Assembly (NCBI RefSeq): GCF_947539375.1
Contig: NZ_OX443569.1
Location: 310,001-374,000, forward strand
Source: Lactobacillus isalae
GTDB lineage: Bacteria > Bacillota > Bacilli > Lactobacillales > Lactobacillaceae
Direction of reading: 5' to 3'
Length of the DNA: 64,000 bases
The notes under the pieces were generated by a model, which saw nothing but the letters and a program-made list of their open reading frames with translations, was not told the DNA's origin and ran no database searches. The position numbers and the translations under genes were made by a program. Shown piece by piece: positions 16,559 to 26,038 of this stretch (position 1 is the stretch's first letter; every line of letters starts with the position of its first letter).

Positions 16559-17788
16559 ATGTATTCACAAGCAATTACACACGTTTTAGAGAAAGAACAT
16601 AAAATCAAGCCTACTTTAATCCAGGAGAGGACATATGACGCTATTCGTAATGGTGCAAGTCTAGTAGGATTAGCTAAGACCGGTACAGGAAAGACTTTAG
16701 CCTATGGATTACCGGTTATGGAAAGAATTGCTGAAATTGGTGGCTGCGGCATTATTTTAGAGCCAACCACTGAGCTTGCTATTCAAACTAGAAATAATCT
16801 TTTACTTTATGCCAAGGCATTAAACCTTAAGACCATTGCGCTAGTTGGGGCAGGTAATAGAAAAAGACAATTAGAACGATTGAAGAAAGAAAAGCCAGAG
16901 ATAATTATTGCAACTCCAGGTAGATTCTTTGATTTTTTGTCTGAAAATCGAATTAAGTATCAGAATATTAATGCCTTGGTTATTGATGAAGCAGATGATA
17001 TTTTGGAGTTTGCAAAATTAGATTTATTGACTTCTTTGGGACAGAACCTATCTTCAACTGCACAAATTTTGCTTTTTGGAGCTTCAGAATCAGAAATTAC
17101 TAAAGATGCGGAAGAGCTTTTTAACCATACTTTCTTATTAATTGATGTTCGCCCGGAACAGAAGTCTGAAGTTAAGCACTATTTCTTACAAGTCTCCAAT
17201 GAATATAAGATGCAGTTTTTGCAGCGACTAGCAAAACTAGACAAATTTAAGGGAATTTTGTTTTTTGATAGCAGCGAAACTGAAATGAGATTTGCTAGAA
17301 TTTTTAGTCATAGTAAGACTAAGTTTGCAGTTTTAAGTAATGAAACTAATAAGCAAAATAGAGAAAAAGTTCTTAGTGATTTTAGGGCAGGTAGAATTAA
17401 GTTCTTGTTTGCGACTGATTTAGCAGCACGTGGATTAGACTTACCTGATGTTAGCTATGTTATTAATTTTGAAATACCTAGTGAAGTTAATACTTATTTG
17501 CATAGAAGCGGTAGAACTGGTCGGATGAATAAATCAGGTACTGTTGTTACTCTGGGAGATGACCATGATTTTAGAAATCTGAAAAAGTTGCTTGATGATA
17601 CTTACCAAGTTGACAGAGCCTATTTTGCTGGCTATAGTTTAACAACTGAAAAGCCAAAGCCTAAGAACGAAGAAAAGGAAAAGAAAGAAAAGAAACGACC
17701 GGAAAATAAGCCAAAGCATAAAAAGAAACGTTGGCGTAATAAGAAGAATAAGGGATATCATCCGCGAAAGGGTAGAAGAGAAAAATAA
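16559..17788 (+). CDS. DEAD-box RNA helicase
   Basis: 409 aa from ATG 16559 (AGAGGAAATAAG before it). Motifs: AKTGTGKT (I), ATPGR (Ib), VIDEADD (II), FGASE in place of the usual SAT (III), ATDLAARGLDLP (V) and HRSGRTGR (VI). The last ~50 residues are very Lys/Arg-rich (KKEKKRPENKPKHKKKRWR), as in CshA/CshB-like helicases that bind RNA through a basic tail. Likely role: ATP-dependent unwinding in ribosome assembly or RNA decay. Its stop overlaps the next ATG (TAATG), an odd pairing with a PTS permease. Confidence 0.93.
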   Translation: MYSQAITHVLEKEHKIKPTLIQERTYDAIRNGASLVGLAKTGTGKTLAYGLPVMERIAEIGGCGIILEPTTELAIQTRNNLLLYAKALNLKTIALVGAGNRKRQLERLKKEKPEIIIATPGRFFDFLSENRIKYQNINALVIDEADDILEFAKLDLLTSLGQNLSSTAQILLFGASESEITKDAEELFNHTFLLIDVRPEQKSEVKHYFLQVSNEYKMQFLQRLAKLDKFKGILFFDSSETEMRFARIFSHSKTKFAVLSNETNKQNREKVLSDFRAGRIKFLFATDLAARGLDLPDVSYVINFEIPSEVNTYLHRSGRTGRMNKSGTVVTLGDDHDFRNLKKLLDDTYQVDRAYFAGYSLTTEKPKPKNEEKEKKEKKRPENKPKHKKKRWRNKKNKGYHPRKGRREK

Positions 17789-19119
17789 TGGCATCTTTAG
17801 TTAAATGGTTAGAAACTTATGTTTTGCCACCCGCCTCTCGATTAGCTCAAATCCGTTGGTTAGTTGCAATGCGAGATACTTTTGTTTCGTTATTGCCAAT
17901 CACGATTGCTGGCTCAATTGCAATGCTGTTTAATAGCATCATACGGGCTGCTAAGGTACAGATGCATTGGGATACTTTTTATTCTTTAATGCAACCTGTT
18001 GTCGCAATTGACAATATTATTTGGGAAGGTACCTTTGCGCTTTTTGCTGTATATTTTGCGATCTCTTGGGGTTATCACCTAGCTAAAACTTATGAGGTAA
18101 ATCGCTTTGCTGGTTCAATTGCGTCTTTAGTTGCTTTTTCAATGAGTATTAGTGATTCGGTAAAACTACGTATTGATGGGGATGTAGTTGATATTAAAAA
18201 TGCCTTTGATATTAAGCAATTCTCAACGATGGGATTATTTACAGCAATTATTTTTGGTTGTATTGGGACAGCGCTATTTATTACGTTTTACAAGGCGAGA
18301 ATTCGTTTAAAAGTTGATAGTAGTATGCCTCATGCAGAATGGGTTGCTTTTAGCACCTTAGTTCCAATTTTGCTTTCAGTTTTTATTGTTGGATTTGTTA
18401 ATTTTGCTTTCCAGCGTCTTACTGGAACTTACTTTGGAAATTGGTTACTTACTACTATTCAAAGACCTTTAGTCAACTTGGGACAAGGTTTTGGAGTAGT
18501 TTTATTAGTTACATTTTTAGTTCAAATATTTTGGTTCTTTGGGATCAATGGTATCAGCGTTTTAACACCAGTAATGGATTCTTTGTGGTTAACGCCAGAA
18601 AACATTAACGTTACAGCAGTTAGAAATAGCGATCATGTCCCTTATATTTGGGTACGAGATTCCTTTAATGTTTTTGCATGGTTTGGTGGAGCGGGTGGAA
18701 CTTTAGTCTTGATTATTGCTATTTTAATGTTTTCTAAACGTAAAGATTACCGAACTATAGCAAAAATGGCTGTTGCACCAGGAATTTTTAATATTAATGA
18801 ACCTATTATTTTCGGCTTGCCTGTTGTATTTAATCCCGTATATTTGATTCCTTTTGTAGTAGCACCATTAGTAAATGTATCGCTTGCTTATTGGGCTACA
18901 CAGGCAGGGTTAGTTAATCCGGTTCAAATATTTGTTCCAACAGTTATGCCGCCACTTATTGGACCGTTCTTGGCATGTAACTATGACTGGCGAGCTATTG
19001 TTTTAGCGCTTATTAATATGGTTATTGCACTTCTTATTTGGATGCCATTTGTTTTTGCGGCCGATAAAATTGCCAAGCAGGATAATAATCAACGTAATTT
19101 CTATTTGCCGCAGTATTAA
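17788..19119 (+). CDS. PTS cellobiose/lactose-family EIIC permease, copy 1
   Basis: 443 aa with about ten membrane segments. VLPPASRLAQIRWLVAMRDTFVSLLPITIAGSI at the N-terminus and APGIFNINEPIIFGLPVVFNP near residue 330 are hallmarks of the Lac/Cel EIIC family; the NEP-I glutamate binds the sugar. No EIIA or EIIB gene is adjacent, so it must use partners encoded elsewhere. It starts inside the helicase stop codon. A second EIIC of the same family is at 61841-63163. Confidence 0.9.
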   Translation: MASLVKWLETYVLPPASRLAQIRWLVAMRDTFVSLLPITIAGSIAMLFNSIIRAAKVQMHWDTFYSLMQPVVAIDNIIWEGTFALFAVYFAISWGYHLAKTYEVNRFAGSIASLVAFSMSISDSVKLRIDGDVVDIKNAFDIKQFSTMGLFTAIIFGCIGTALFITFYKARIRLKVDSSMPHAEWVAFSTLVPILLSVFIVGFVNFAFQRLTGTYFGNWLLTTIQRPLVNLGQGFGVVLLVTFLVQIFWFFGINGISVLTPVMDSLWLTPENINVTAVRNSDHVPYIWVRDSFNVFAWFGGAGGTLVLIIAILMFSKRKDYRTIAKMAVAPGIFNINEPIIFGLPVVFNPVYLIPFVVAPLVNVSLAYWATQAGLVNPVQIFVPTVMPPLIGPFLACNYDWRAIVLALINMVIALLIWMPFVFAADKIAKQDNNQRNFYLPQY

Positions 19120-19169
19120 ATTTTTAATAGTTAAAAATCAGTTTTTATGTTAAAGTAGAAACTGGTTCT

Positions 19170-19242
19170 GACCCCGTAGTTCATCTGGATAGAACAATGG
19201 TCTCCTAAACCGTAGAGGTGAGTTCGAATCTCACCGGGGTCA
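19170..19242 (+). tRNA. tRNA-Arg (anticodon CCT)
   Basis: The acceptor stem GACCCCG (19170-19176) pairs with CGGGGTC (19235-19241), discriminator A. The anticodon stem-loop GGTCTCCTAAACC gives CCT, and the T-arm is TGAGTTCGAATCTCA. The CCA is not encoded. Decodes AGG. Confidence 0.95.
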
Positions 19243-19258
19243 TAGTTTAAGTGAAAAA

Positions 19259-19296
19259 TAAAAATAGTTGGCTTTATTAAGTCAACTATTTTTTTG
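19259..19296. terminator. Terminator after tRNA-Arg(CCT), shared with a convergent small gene
   Basis: Stem AAATAGTTGGCTT with AAGTCAACTATTT, then T-run. It also lies at the 3' side of the minus-strand gene at 19308. Confidence 0.8.
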
Positions 19297-19307
19297 CTAT
19301 AAGGCTT

Positions 19308-19493
19308 TTACACATACTTTAATGGATTAATAAAAATCTCTAAAACAATCCAGAGAAAAATAATTAATAGGATTGCAATGATTCCAATTAAAACGTGTTT
19401 AGTTTTCTGAGGATATGAATTTCCTAAAAGAAATACTAAACAAAATACTATAATAGTAATTAAAATTGCAGCCAAAGATAAAAAACTAAACAT
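19308..19493 (-). CDS. Small two-pass membrane protein, unknown
   Basis: 61 aa with two hydrophobic segments (residues ~3-25 and ~34-55) split by a basic NSYPQKTKH loop. The ribosome site AAGGAAAGTGAG precedes the ATG, which supports real translation. The sequence gives no function. Confidence 0.6.
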   Translation of the reverse strand: MFSFLSLAAILITIIVFCLVFLLGNSYPQKTKHVLIGIIAILLIIFLWIVLEIFINPLKYV

Positions 19494-19615
19494 AATTACT
19501 CACTTTCCTTATAGTATATAAGTATAAATTAGTTTTTCAGATAGTACCAAAGAAAAATAAAGTAAGCTATAGTATAAGAGATAAGCTAGCTATTAAGATA
19601 AGGGAAACCAAAGTT

Positions 19616-20758
19616 ATGAAAAAAATAAAGGTAATGACAGTTTTTGGTACGAGACCAGAAGCTATCAAGATGGCACCGTTAGTTCTAAAATTGAAGCAAG
19701 ATGATCGTTTCGAGGAAATTACTGTAGTGAGTGCTCAACATCGAGAAATGTTAGATCAGGTTTTAGATACTTTTAAAATTAAGCCTGATTATGATTTTAA
19801 TATTATGCATAAAAATCAAACTCTAGAAGATATTACTTCTAAAGTAATGCTTGATATGGCTAAGGTAATTAAAGAGGAACAACCAGATATCGTTTTAGTT
19901 CATGGCGATACTACAACTAGTTTTGCAGCTGGTCTAGCGACTTTTTATGAGCAAACAACCCTTGGTCATGTAGAAGCTGGTCTTCGTACTTGGAATAAGT
20001 ATTCACCGTTTCCAGAAGAGATGAACCGGCAAATGACAGATGATATGGCTGATCTTTATTTTGCGCCAACTAAATTAAGCAAGCATAATTTAATTAAAGA
20101 AAATCACGTTGCTAATAATATTTATGTAACTGGAAATACAGCAATTGATGCTTTAGAGCAAACGGTAAAAAAAGACTATCATCACGATGTTCTTGATGAA
20201 ATTACGCCAGGAAATAAAGTGATTTTAGTTACTATGCATCGTAGAGAAAATCAGGGAGAGCCGATGCGGCGTGTTTTTAAGGTGATGAAGCAGGTGATAG
20301 ATAGTTATCAAGATGTAGAAATTATCTATCCCGTTCATCTTTCTCCACGGGTGCAAGAAGTAGCTAAAGAAGTATTAGCCGGAGATCCTCGCATTCACTT
20401 AATTAAGCCACTTGATGTAGTTGATTTTCATAATTTAGCTAAAAGAAGTTACTTTATCATGACTGATTCAGGTGGTGTGCAAGAAGAAGCTCCTTCTCTT
20501 GGAAAACCTGTATTAGTCTTGCGCGATACAACAGAGCGTCCCGAAGGTGTTAAAGCTGGAACCTTGAAACTTGTCGGAACTGAAGTAGATAAGGTTCATG
20601 ATGAGATGATTTGCTTACTTGAAGATAAGGATGCCTATAATAAAATGGCCAATGCTAAAAACCCATATGGGGATGGAAAAGCTTCTGAGCGCATTATGAA
20701 TGCAATTGCATATTATTTTGATAAAGAACACAACCAAAGACCCGCAGATTTTAGATAA
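19616..20758 (+). CDS. wecB: UDP-N-acetylglucosamine 2-epimerase (non-hydrolysing)
   Basis: Converts UDP-GlcNAc to UDP-ManNAc for wall polymers such as teichoic acid linkage units. 380 aa. Motifs: FGTRPEAIKMAPLV at the N-terminus, VHGDTTTSFA (~98), GHVEAGLRT (~121), PEEMNRQMTD (~137), TMHRRENQGEP (~205), TDSGGVQEEAP (~284) and VLRDTTERPEG (~303). Known as MnaA in other Firmicutes. Transcribed alone. Confidence 0.95.
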   Translation: MKKIKVMTVFGTRPEAIKMAPLVLKLKQDDRFEEITVVSAQHREMLDQVLDTFKIKPDYDFNIMHKNQTLEDITSKVMLDMAKVIKEEQPDIVLVHGDTTTSFAAGLATFYEQTTLGHVEAGLRTWNKYSPFPEEMNRQMTDDMADLYFAPTKLSKHNLIKENHVANNIYVTGNTAIDALEQTVKKDYHHDVLDEITPGNKVILVTMHRRENQGEPMRRVFKVMKQVIDSYQDVEIIYPVHLSPRVQEVAKEVLAGDPRIHLIKPLDVVDFHNLAKRSYFIMTDSGGVQEEAPSLGKPVLVLRDTTERPEGVKAGTLKLVGTEVDKVHDEMICLLEDKDAYNKMANAKNPYGDGKASERIMNAIAYYFDKEHNQRPADFR

Positions 20759-20762
20759 AAAT

Positions 20763-20791
20763 AAAACTCCAGATATTTATCTGGAGTTTTT
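20763..20791. terminator. Bidirectional terminator between wecB and gtrA-like gene
   Basis: A 13-bp perfect stem AAAACTCCAGATA/TATCTGGAGTTTT with a 2-nt loop, between convergent genes. Confidence 0.85.
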
Positions 20792-20799
20792 ATTATGTA

Positions 20800-21309
20800 T
20801 TATTTCTTATTAAAATGATCTTTAAACTTTTTAGCAAACTTGCTGCTTGTGTTAAGGAAAATAGATTTTGTGGTTAGATAGTTAAAAATACCCACTAAAA
20901 TTTGATCAATAATTTTCACAAAAAGTGCATTCCAGTGAAGCCATGAAATTCCAACTAGCATAATTAAGTTGTCGGGAATTAAGCTAATAATACGATAGAT
21001 AAAAAATAAACAAAGCTGGTAAACAACGCCATGTTTTTTATCAACGTTTTGAATGAATACACCGTGCTTATTAAAAGAAAAAGAAGCTAAGTTAGAAATA
21101 ATAAATGCAATCGTGTTGGCATAAATTACTGGAATTTTCCAAACATTATGAAATAAAAGAAAGCAGACAATGTTAATAATTGCTGCTAGAAAGCCAAAAA
21201 TAACATAAACATAAAAGTTTCGGTGTCTAGCAACAAGTCTACTCCCGAGCTTTCGTAATTGCTCTTGAGTAATTTTTTGCCCCTTTCTTTTATGATGATT
21301 TTTAGTCAT
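20800..21309 (-). CDS. GtrA-family membrane protein
   Basis: About 169 aa from ATG 21309 (GAGG before it). A basic head is followed by four hydrophobic segments beginning FYVYVIFGFLAAIINIVCFLLF, with the conserved N in FNKHGVF between segments 2 and 3. GtrA proteins are thought to flip lipid-linked sugars or assist wall glycosylation. It overlaps the upstream flavodoxin gene by 8 bp. Confidence 0.85.
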   Translation of the reverse strand: MTKNHHKRKGQKITQEQLRKLGSRLVARHRNFYVYVIFGFLAAIINIVCFLLFHNVWKIPVIYANTIAFIISNLASFSFNKHGVFIQNVDKKHGVVYQLCLFFIYRIISLIPDNLIMLVGISWLHWNALFVKIIDQILVGIFNYLTTKSIFLNTSSKFAKKFKDHFNKK

Positions 21310-21748
21310 TAAATGCCTCAATTATTTCTTCAGTAGCTTGATCAATTAAATCGATATCTTCATCATCAACAGCATTTTCGATTTTTACTGGTTTTGCTAC
21401 TTCAACGGCACCGCATTTAATAAATGCTTTTTCAAAATCATCTACGTTTTCGCAGTAATGATCCTTGTATGTCTTATCTCCTGAACCCATTACTGCAAAT
21501 TTTTTACCAGAGAGATCAAGAGTAATTAATTGGTCATAAAAGTCTTTTAATTCATCAGTCATGACACCTTCGCCGTAGGTATAGGTAACCATTACGCAAA
21601 GGTCAGCATCAAGATAAGAAGTAGCGTCTGCAAAGCTGACATCAATATTTTCGACGTCAAAGCCTGCATCCTGTAAGTTCTCTTCTAAAATCTCTGCCAT
21701 ATCTTCATCATTACCAGTCATGCTGGCAAAGACAATTTGTGCTTTCAT
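21302..21748 (-). CDS. Flavodoxin
   Basis: 148 aa. The N-terminal FMN phosphate loop FASMTGNDEDMAE (S/T-rich), VTYTYGEGVMTDEL (~55) and GSGDKTYKDHYC (~87) are the three flavin-contact segments of flavodoxins; the acidic composition also fits. Single-electron carrier, partner unknown. First gene of a two-gene unit with the GtrA-like gene. Confidence 0.9.
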   Translation of the reverse strand: MKAQIVFASMTGNDEDMAEILEENLQDAGFDVENIDVSFADATSYLDADLCVMVTYTYGEGVMTDELKDFYDQLITLDLSGKKFAVMGSGDKTYKDHYCENVDDFEKAFIKCGAVEVAKPVKIENAVDDEDIDLIDQATEEIIEAFND

Positions 21749-21933
21749 GTAAAAAACTTCTTTCTATAACGTTTTCTCCTATTATACTAAAGAAGTGAGA
21801 GAGTTTGTAAATCTTAAGAGAAATTATTTAAGAAAAGCTTTATAATGAATTTTTGAGACTATCTCAATCACTATTAAATTATGCCTATTTAAGGTATGCT
21901 AAAAGTATATAAATTAAAAAAGGAGATTTTTTA

Positions 21934-22758
21934 ATGATAACAATTAAGTCGAAACGCGAATTGCAAGGAATGCAAAAATCTGGTCGCGTTTTAGCAGCAA
22001 TGTTTGAAGGTTTACGTGATGTTATTAAGCCTGGAATTTCTACTTGGGAAATCGAAGAATTTGCTCAAGATTTTATGAAAAAACATGGTGGTCGTCTTTC
22101 AGAACAAGGCTTTGAAGGATACAAATACGGCACTTGTATCAGTGTAAATGATGAAATTGCCCACGCAATTCCTAGAAAAGATAAGATTTTAAAGGAAGGC
22201 GATTTAGTTAGCGTTGACGTAACTTGTAACGTAGACGGTTATGAAACTGATTCATGTACTACTTACGGTGTTGGTGAAATTTCAGCTGAAGATCAAAAGT
22301 TAATGGATGTTACTAAGAAAGCGATGTACATGGGTATTGATCAAGCAGTTGTTGGTAACCGTATTGGTGATATCGGTAGCGTTATTCAAAATTATGTTGA
22401 AAATGAAAATGGCTACGGAGATGTTCGTGAATTAGTAGGCCATGGAATTCAACCATCAATCCATGAAGATCCTGAAGTTCCTCACTGGGGTAAAGCTGGT
22501 CACGGTTTACGTTTGCGTGAAGGAATGACTATTACAGTTGAGCCAATGGTTGAAGCTGGTGGTGATTGGAGAATTGAACAAAAGACTGTTTCAGATCCAA
22601 ATGATGACTGGGTTTACTACGCAACGCCAGATGGATCAAAAGCTGCTCAATTTGAACATACTTTTGCTATTACTCCAGATGGTCCTAAGATCTTAACTTT
22701 ACAAAAACCATACGATGGCTATGAAAAATATCTTCCTCACTTTTTAGATGAAGATTAA
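21934..22758 (+). CDS. map: Methionine aminopeptidase type I
   Basis: Removes the N-terminal Met from nascent proteins. 274 aa. Two-metal ligands are seen in order: DVTCNVDGYETDSCTT (D,D), GHGIQPSIHEDPEVPHWG (H), VEPMVEAG (E) and QFEHTFAI (E). AAAAGGAG precedes ATG 21934. It is followed at 14 nt by the YihY gene with no terminator between. Confidence 0.95.
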   Translation: MITIKSKRELQGMQKSGRVLAAMFEGLRDVIKPGISTWEIEEFAQDFMKKHGGRLSEQGFEGYKYGTCISVNDEIAHAIPRKDKILKEGDLVSVDVTCNVDGYETDSCTTYGVGEISAEDQKLMDVTKKAMYMGIDQAVVGNRIGDIGSVIQNYVENENGYGDVRELVGHGIQPSIHEDPEVPHWGKAGHGLRLREGMTITVEPMVEAGGDWRIEQKTVSDPNDDWVYYATPDGSKAAQFEHTFAITPDGPKILTLQKPYDGYEKYLPHFLDED

Positions 22759-22772
22759 TAGTAGTAAAGTTT

Positions 22773-23696
22773 ATGAAATCTTTTCTCAATCAGACTAAAA
22801 ACCGTACAACAGAGTTTTTTCAATTATTATCTAAATATATTAGTCGAGGCGAAATAAACCAGACTTCAATTATTATTGCTTACTATGTATTGCTGAGTAT
22901 TTTTCCAATAATCATTATTATTGGAAATGTTTTGCCTTTATTTAGTATCGATACTAAACCAATTGCTCGCTATCTTGAGTTGATTTTTCCCTCTCAAGTT
23001 TCAAGTTTAATCATGCCAATTATTAATGCCTTATTGAAGAAGCATTCAAGTGGCTTTATTTCCTTGGGTATTGTGATTGCAATTTGGTCATTAAGTTGTT
23101 TGGTTAATTCAATTCGTCTAGCTGCAAATAAGATTTATGGTGTTGATAAGCAAGAAAAAGGAAAGTCTTGGTGGAATTATTTACTAGCTAGGACTTTTAC
23201 TTTTGCACTTTCTGTAATCTTAGTAGTTGGTTTTTCAGTAATAATCTTTATTTTCACTTTTGGTAGACAAATTATGGAATTTTTAGCGCCAATTTTTAAT
23301 CTATCATTATGGTGGGTATATAAGTTAGAAAATTACCGTTGGCCGATTATCATTATTATGACCATTATTGTTAACTTATATATTAATTATGTGATTCCGA
23401 ATATCCGAGTTAAAAAACGTGTGGTTTGGCCCGGAGTATGGTTTACTGTAATAAGTTGGAGCGCCCTGTCATATTTCTTTGGTTTATACCTAAGACAATT
23501 TGGGACGCGCTGGCAAAACTACGGGATTGTAGGTTCATTTATCATTTTCATGTTGTGGCTGAATGTAGGTTCATTATTACTATTGCTTGGAATTTGTATC
23601 AATGCAGTAGGTAATGAATTAAAAGATAGAAAGATTGAATATAGTCAAAGCCCGATTTTGAGAATTTTTAGGAAAAATAAAAAAATACCTAAATAA
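22773..23696 (+). CDS. YihY/BrkB-family inner membrane protein
   Basis: 307 aa and about six membrane segments. It has the family pattern TSIIIAYYVLLSIFPIIIIIGNVLPL near residue 30 and a central IWSLSCLVNSIRLAANKIY segment, with a later GSFIIFMLWLNVGSLLLLLG. The family was once named RNase BN, but members are membrane proteins of unknown function. The ribosome site is weak (AGTAAAGTTT), so translation may be coupled to map. Confidence 0.88.
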   Translation: MKSFLNQTKNRTTEFFQLLSKYISRGEINQTSIIIAYYVLLSIFPIIIIIGNVLPLFSIDTKPIARYLELIFPSQVSSLIMPIINALLKKHSSGFISLGIVIAIWSLSCLVNSIRLAANKIYGVDKQEKGKSWWNYLLARTFTFALSVILVVGFSVIIFIFTFGRQIMEFLAPIFNLSLWWVYKLENYRWPIIIIMTIIVNLYINYVIPNIRVKKRVVWPGVWFTVISWSALSYFFGLYLRQFGTRWQNYGIVGSFIIFMLWLNVGSLLLLLGICINAVGNELKDRKIEYSQSPILRIFRKNKKIPK

Positions 23697-23753
23697 GTTA
23701 ACGTAAGTTTGGTAAAATACACTATGGAAAGCTTATTTTGTGAGGAGAATAAA

Positions 23754-24662
23754 ATGAAAGTAAGAAAAGCAGTTATTCCAGCAGCTGGATTAGGTACTAG
23801 ATTTTTACCTGCAACTAAGGCTATGCCTAAAGAAATGGTACCAATTGTTGATAAACCGACAATTCAATTTATTGTAGAAGAAGCCAAAAAATCAGGAATT
23901 GAAGATATCTTGATTGTTACTGGTAAGAACAAGCGCTCAATTGAAGACCACTTTGACGCTAACCCAGAACTAGAACAAGATTTGGAAGAAAAGGGTAAGA
24001 CTGAGCTTTTACACTTGACCCAATCAATTACTAATTTAGGCGTTAACCTTTACTACACTCGTCAGCCACATCCAGCTGGTTTAGGAGATGCGATTTTAAG
24101 AGCTCGTAGCTTCGTTGGGGATGAACCATTTGCTGTTATGCTTGGTGACGATTTGATGGAGGACAAGGTTCCACTAACTAAGCAATTAATTGATCGTTAT
24201 GACAAGACTCATGCATCAACTATTGCTGTTATGCCTGTACCACATGAAGAAGTTTCTAAGTATGGTGTGATAGATCCAGATAGTGAAATTGAACCGGGCT
24301 TAATTAATGTTAAGGCCTTTGTTGAAAAGCCTGATGTTGATAAGGCACCTAGTGATTACGCAATCATTGGTCGTTACTTATTAACTCCAGAAATTTTTGA
24401 TATCTTAGCACATCAAAAACCTGGTCGTGGTGGTGAAATTCAATTAACTGACGCTATTGATACGATGAATAAGACTCAACGAGTATTTGCTCACGTATTT
24501 AACGGTGAACGTCATGATGTTGGTAACAAGGAAGGTTACATTGAAACATCAATTGAATATGGTCTATCTCACCCACAAATTAAAGATGATTTACGTAAGT
24601 ACATCATTGCAATGGGCCAAAAATTACAAAATGAAGATAAAAAGCCTAATAAGAATAAATAA
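23754..24662 (+). CDS. galU: UTP-glucose-1-phosphate uridylyltransferase
   Basis: Makes UDP-glucose for wall and exopolysaccharide synthesis. 302 aa from ATG 23754 with GAGGAG before it. Signature [19 protein letters not shown] at ~10-28, the [17 protein letters not shown] segment, LGDDLM (~130), VEKP and [10 protein letters not shown] (~235) are all present. Confidence 0.96.
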   Translation: MKVRKAVIPAAGLGTRFLPATKAMPKEMVPIVDKPTIQFIVEEAKKSGIEDILIVTGKNKRSIEDHFDANPELEQDLEEKGKTELLHLTQSITNLGVNLYYTRQPHPAGLGDAILRARSFVGDEPFAVMLGDDLMEDKVPLTKQLIDRYDKTHASTIAVMPVPHEEVSKYGVIDPDSEIEPGLINVKAFVEKPDVDKAPSDYAIIGRYLLTPEIFDILAHQKPGRGGEIQLTDAIDTMNKTQRVFAHVFNGERHDVGNKEGYIETSIEYGLSHPQIKDDLRKYIIAMGQKLQNEDKKPNKNK

Positions 24663-24683
24663 TAATTTTTATTAGCATGTTAG

Positions 24684-24717
24684 AAAGAAGCTATCAATTG
24701 ATAGTTTCTTTTTTTAA
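24684..24717 (+). terminator. Terminator after galU
   Basis: Stem AAGAAGCTATCAA/TTGATAGTTTCTT with essentially no loop, followed by a long T-run. Confidence 0.8.
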
Positions 24718-24766
24718 TAATTATTCTTTTTGTTGTTATGTAATAGTAATGAGAATCTTTTCATAA

Positions 24767-24973
24767 GAAGTTTTATCCAGAGAGCGACGAACAATCTCAA
24801 GTATTTTAGCTTATGATCAAGATGAGAAATACTATGAATTCGGTTTTCAGCAATTGAAACAAATATATCTTTTCAATTATGATATCTCCAAGAATGGTTT
24901 ACTAGTATCTAAAATGAGTGAATTAATAAAAAATGATAATCTACAAAGAGATTGGTTATTACTTTATGTTTGA
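24767..24973 (+). pseudogene. Coding remnant without start codon
   Basis: Between galU and the ABC transporter a 68-codon frame reads as ordinary protein (for example YYEFGFQQLKQIYLFNYDI and LIKNDNLQRDWLLLYV) but has no start codon near its 5' end, being preceded by a TAA. The helical, aromatic-rich character would fit the C-terminal part of a regulator or an abortive-infection-type protein, but I cannot name it. Probably the tail of a decayed gene. Confidence 0.35.
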
Positions 24974-25075
24974 AATAAAGGATGATCAATCTTTTTTTGT
25001 CAAAAAATGTAATCTTTTTGCCAATTCCTTATAAGTAGTGAGAAAATATAAGTAATATTTTTTTATAAGGATTAA

Positions 25076-26038
25076 ATGATGATTGAATACAAAAATATTT
25101 CAAAGAACTATCACGAGCAAGAAATCCTAAAAGATGTTTCTTTTACAGTAAAAAAAGGAGATATCTTCGTCTTAGTTGGGCCTAGTGGCAGTGGCAAGAC
25201 TACGCTATTAAAAATGTTTAATAGACTGATTGAACCAACAAAAGGTGAGATATTGTTAGATGATAAATCAATAAAAGACTACGATTTACGTAAATTAAGA
25301 GAAAAAACAGGCTACGTTTTGCAGACGGCCAGCTTGTTTCCAAATTTGACTGTTGGTGAGAACATTACAATTGTCTTAGAGCAAGAAGGCGTTAGTCGAA
25401 AAGAGCGACGTAAGAAGCAAGAAGAATTGCTAAAATGTGTTGATTTAGATCCAAAATTGTATTGCGATCGGATGCCAAATGAGCTTTCAGGCGGTGAGCA
25501 ACAAAGAGTAGGAATTATTCGTGCGCTAGCTGCAAATCCTGAGGTAGTTCTTATGGATGAGCCTTTTTCTGCGCTTGATCCAGTCGTGAGAAAACAATTA
25601 CAAGATTTATTGCTTAATCTCCATGATCAGCTCAATAAGACTGTGATATTTGTAACGCACGATATGCAGGAAGCAATTCGGCTAGGCAATACAATAGGTG
25701 TGTTACATAAGGGCGTATTAGAACAAGTAGGGAAGCCCAGAGAAATTTTACGTCATCCTGCAACAAAGTTTGTTCAAGAGTTTTTTGCAGGAAATCGTAT
25801 TAATCAAAAACTTGATCTGGAAACCTTGCTTAAGAGCGAGTTAGGAGTAGATCCTAGATTTTATCCAAAGGTAGAGACTTTAGTTCGCTATCATGTGTAT
25901 AGTGTGCAAGATTTGATTAAAGATTGCTCTAATCATCCCAATAGTTTATTTATTGCGGAAACAGAATTTGGCGAGTTTTTAATTGAACCAAAACGTGTTT
26001 GGAATTTCTTTTTAAAGTGGGTGGCTGGAAATGATTAA
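25076..26038 (+). CDS. OpuC/EgtV-type ABC transporter ATP-binding subunit
   Basis: 320 aa. Walker A GPSGSGKTT at ~35-43, QTASLFPNLTVGENI, signature LSGGEQQR near 139, Walker B VVLMDEPFSALDP, and a switch His in VTHDMQEA. The C-terminal ~80 residues take the place of the CBS region of osmoprotectant transporters. It overlaps the permease-binding protein gene by 8 bp. Family substrates are glycine betaine, choline, carnitine or ergothioneine. Confidence 0.92.
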   Translation: MMIEYKNISKNYHEQEILKDVSFTVKKGDIFVLVGPSGSGKTTLLKMFNRLIEPTKGEILLDDKSIKDYDLRKLREKTGYVLQTASLFPNLTVGENITIVLEQEGVSRKERRKKQEELLKCVDLDPKLYCDRMPNELSGGEQQRVGIIRALAANPEVVLMDEPFSALDPVVRKQLQDLLLNLHDQLNKTVIFVTHDMQEAIRLGNTIGVLHKGVLEQVGKPREILRHPATKFVQEFFAGNRINQKLDLETLLKSELGVDPRFYPKVETLVRYHVYSVQDLIKDCSNHPNSLFIAETEFGEFLIEPKRVWNFFLKWVAGND

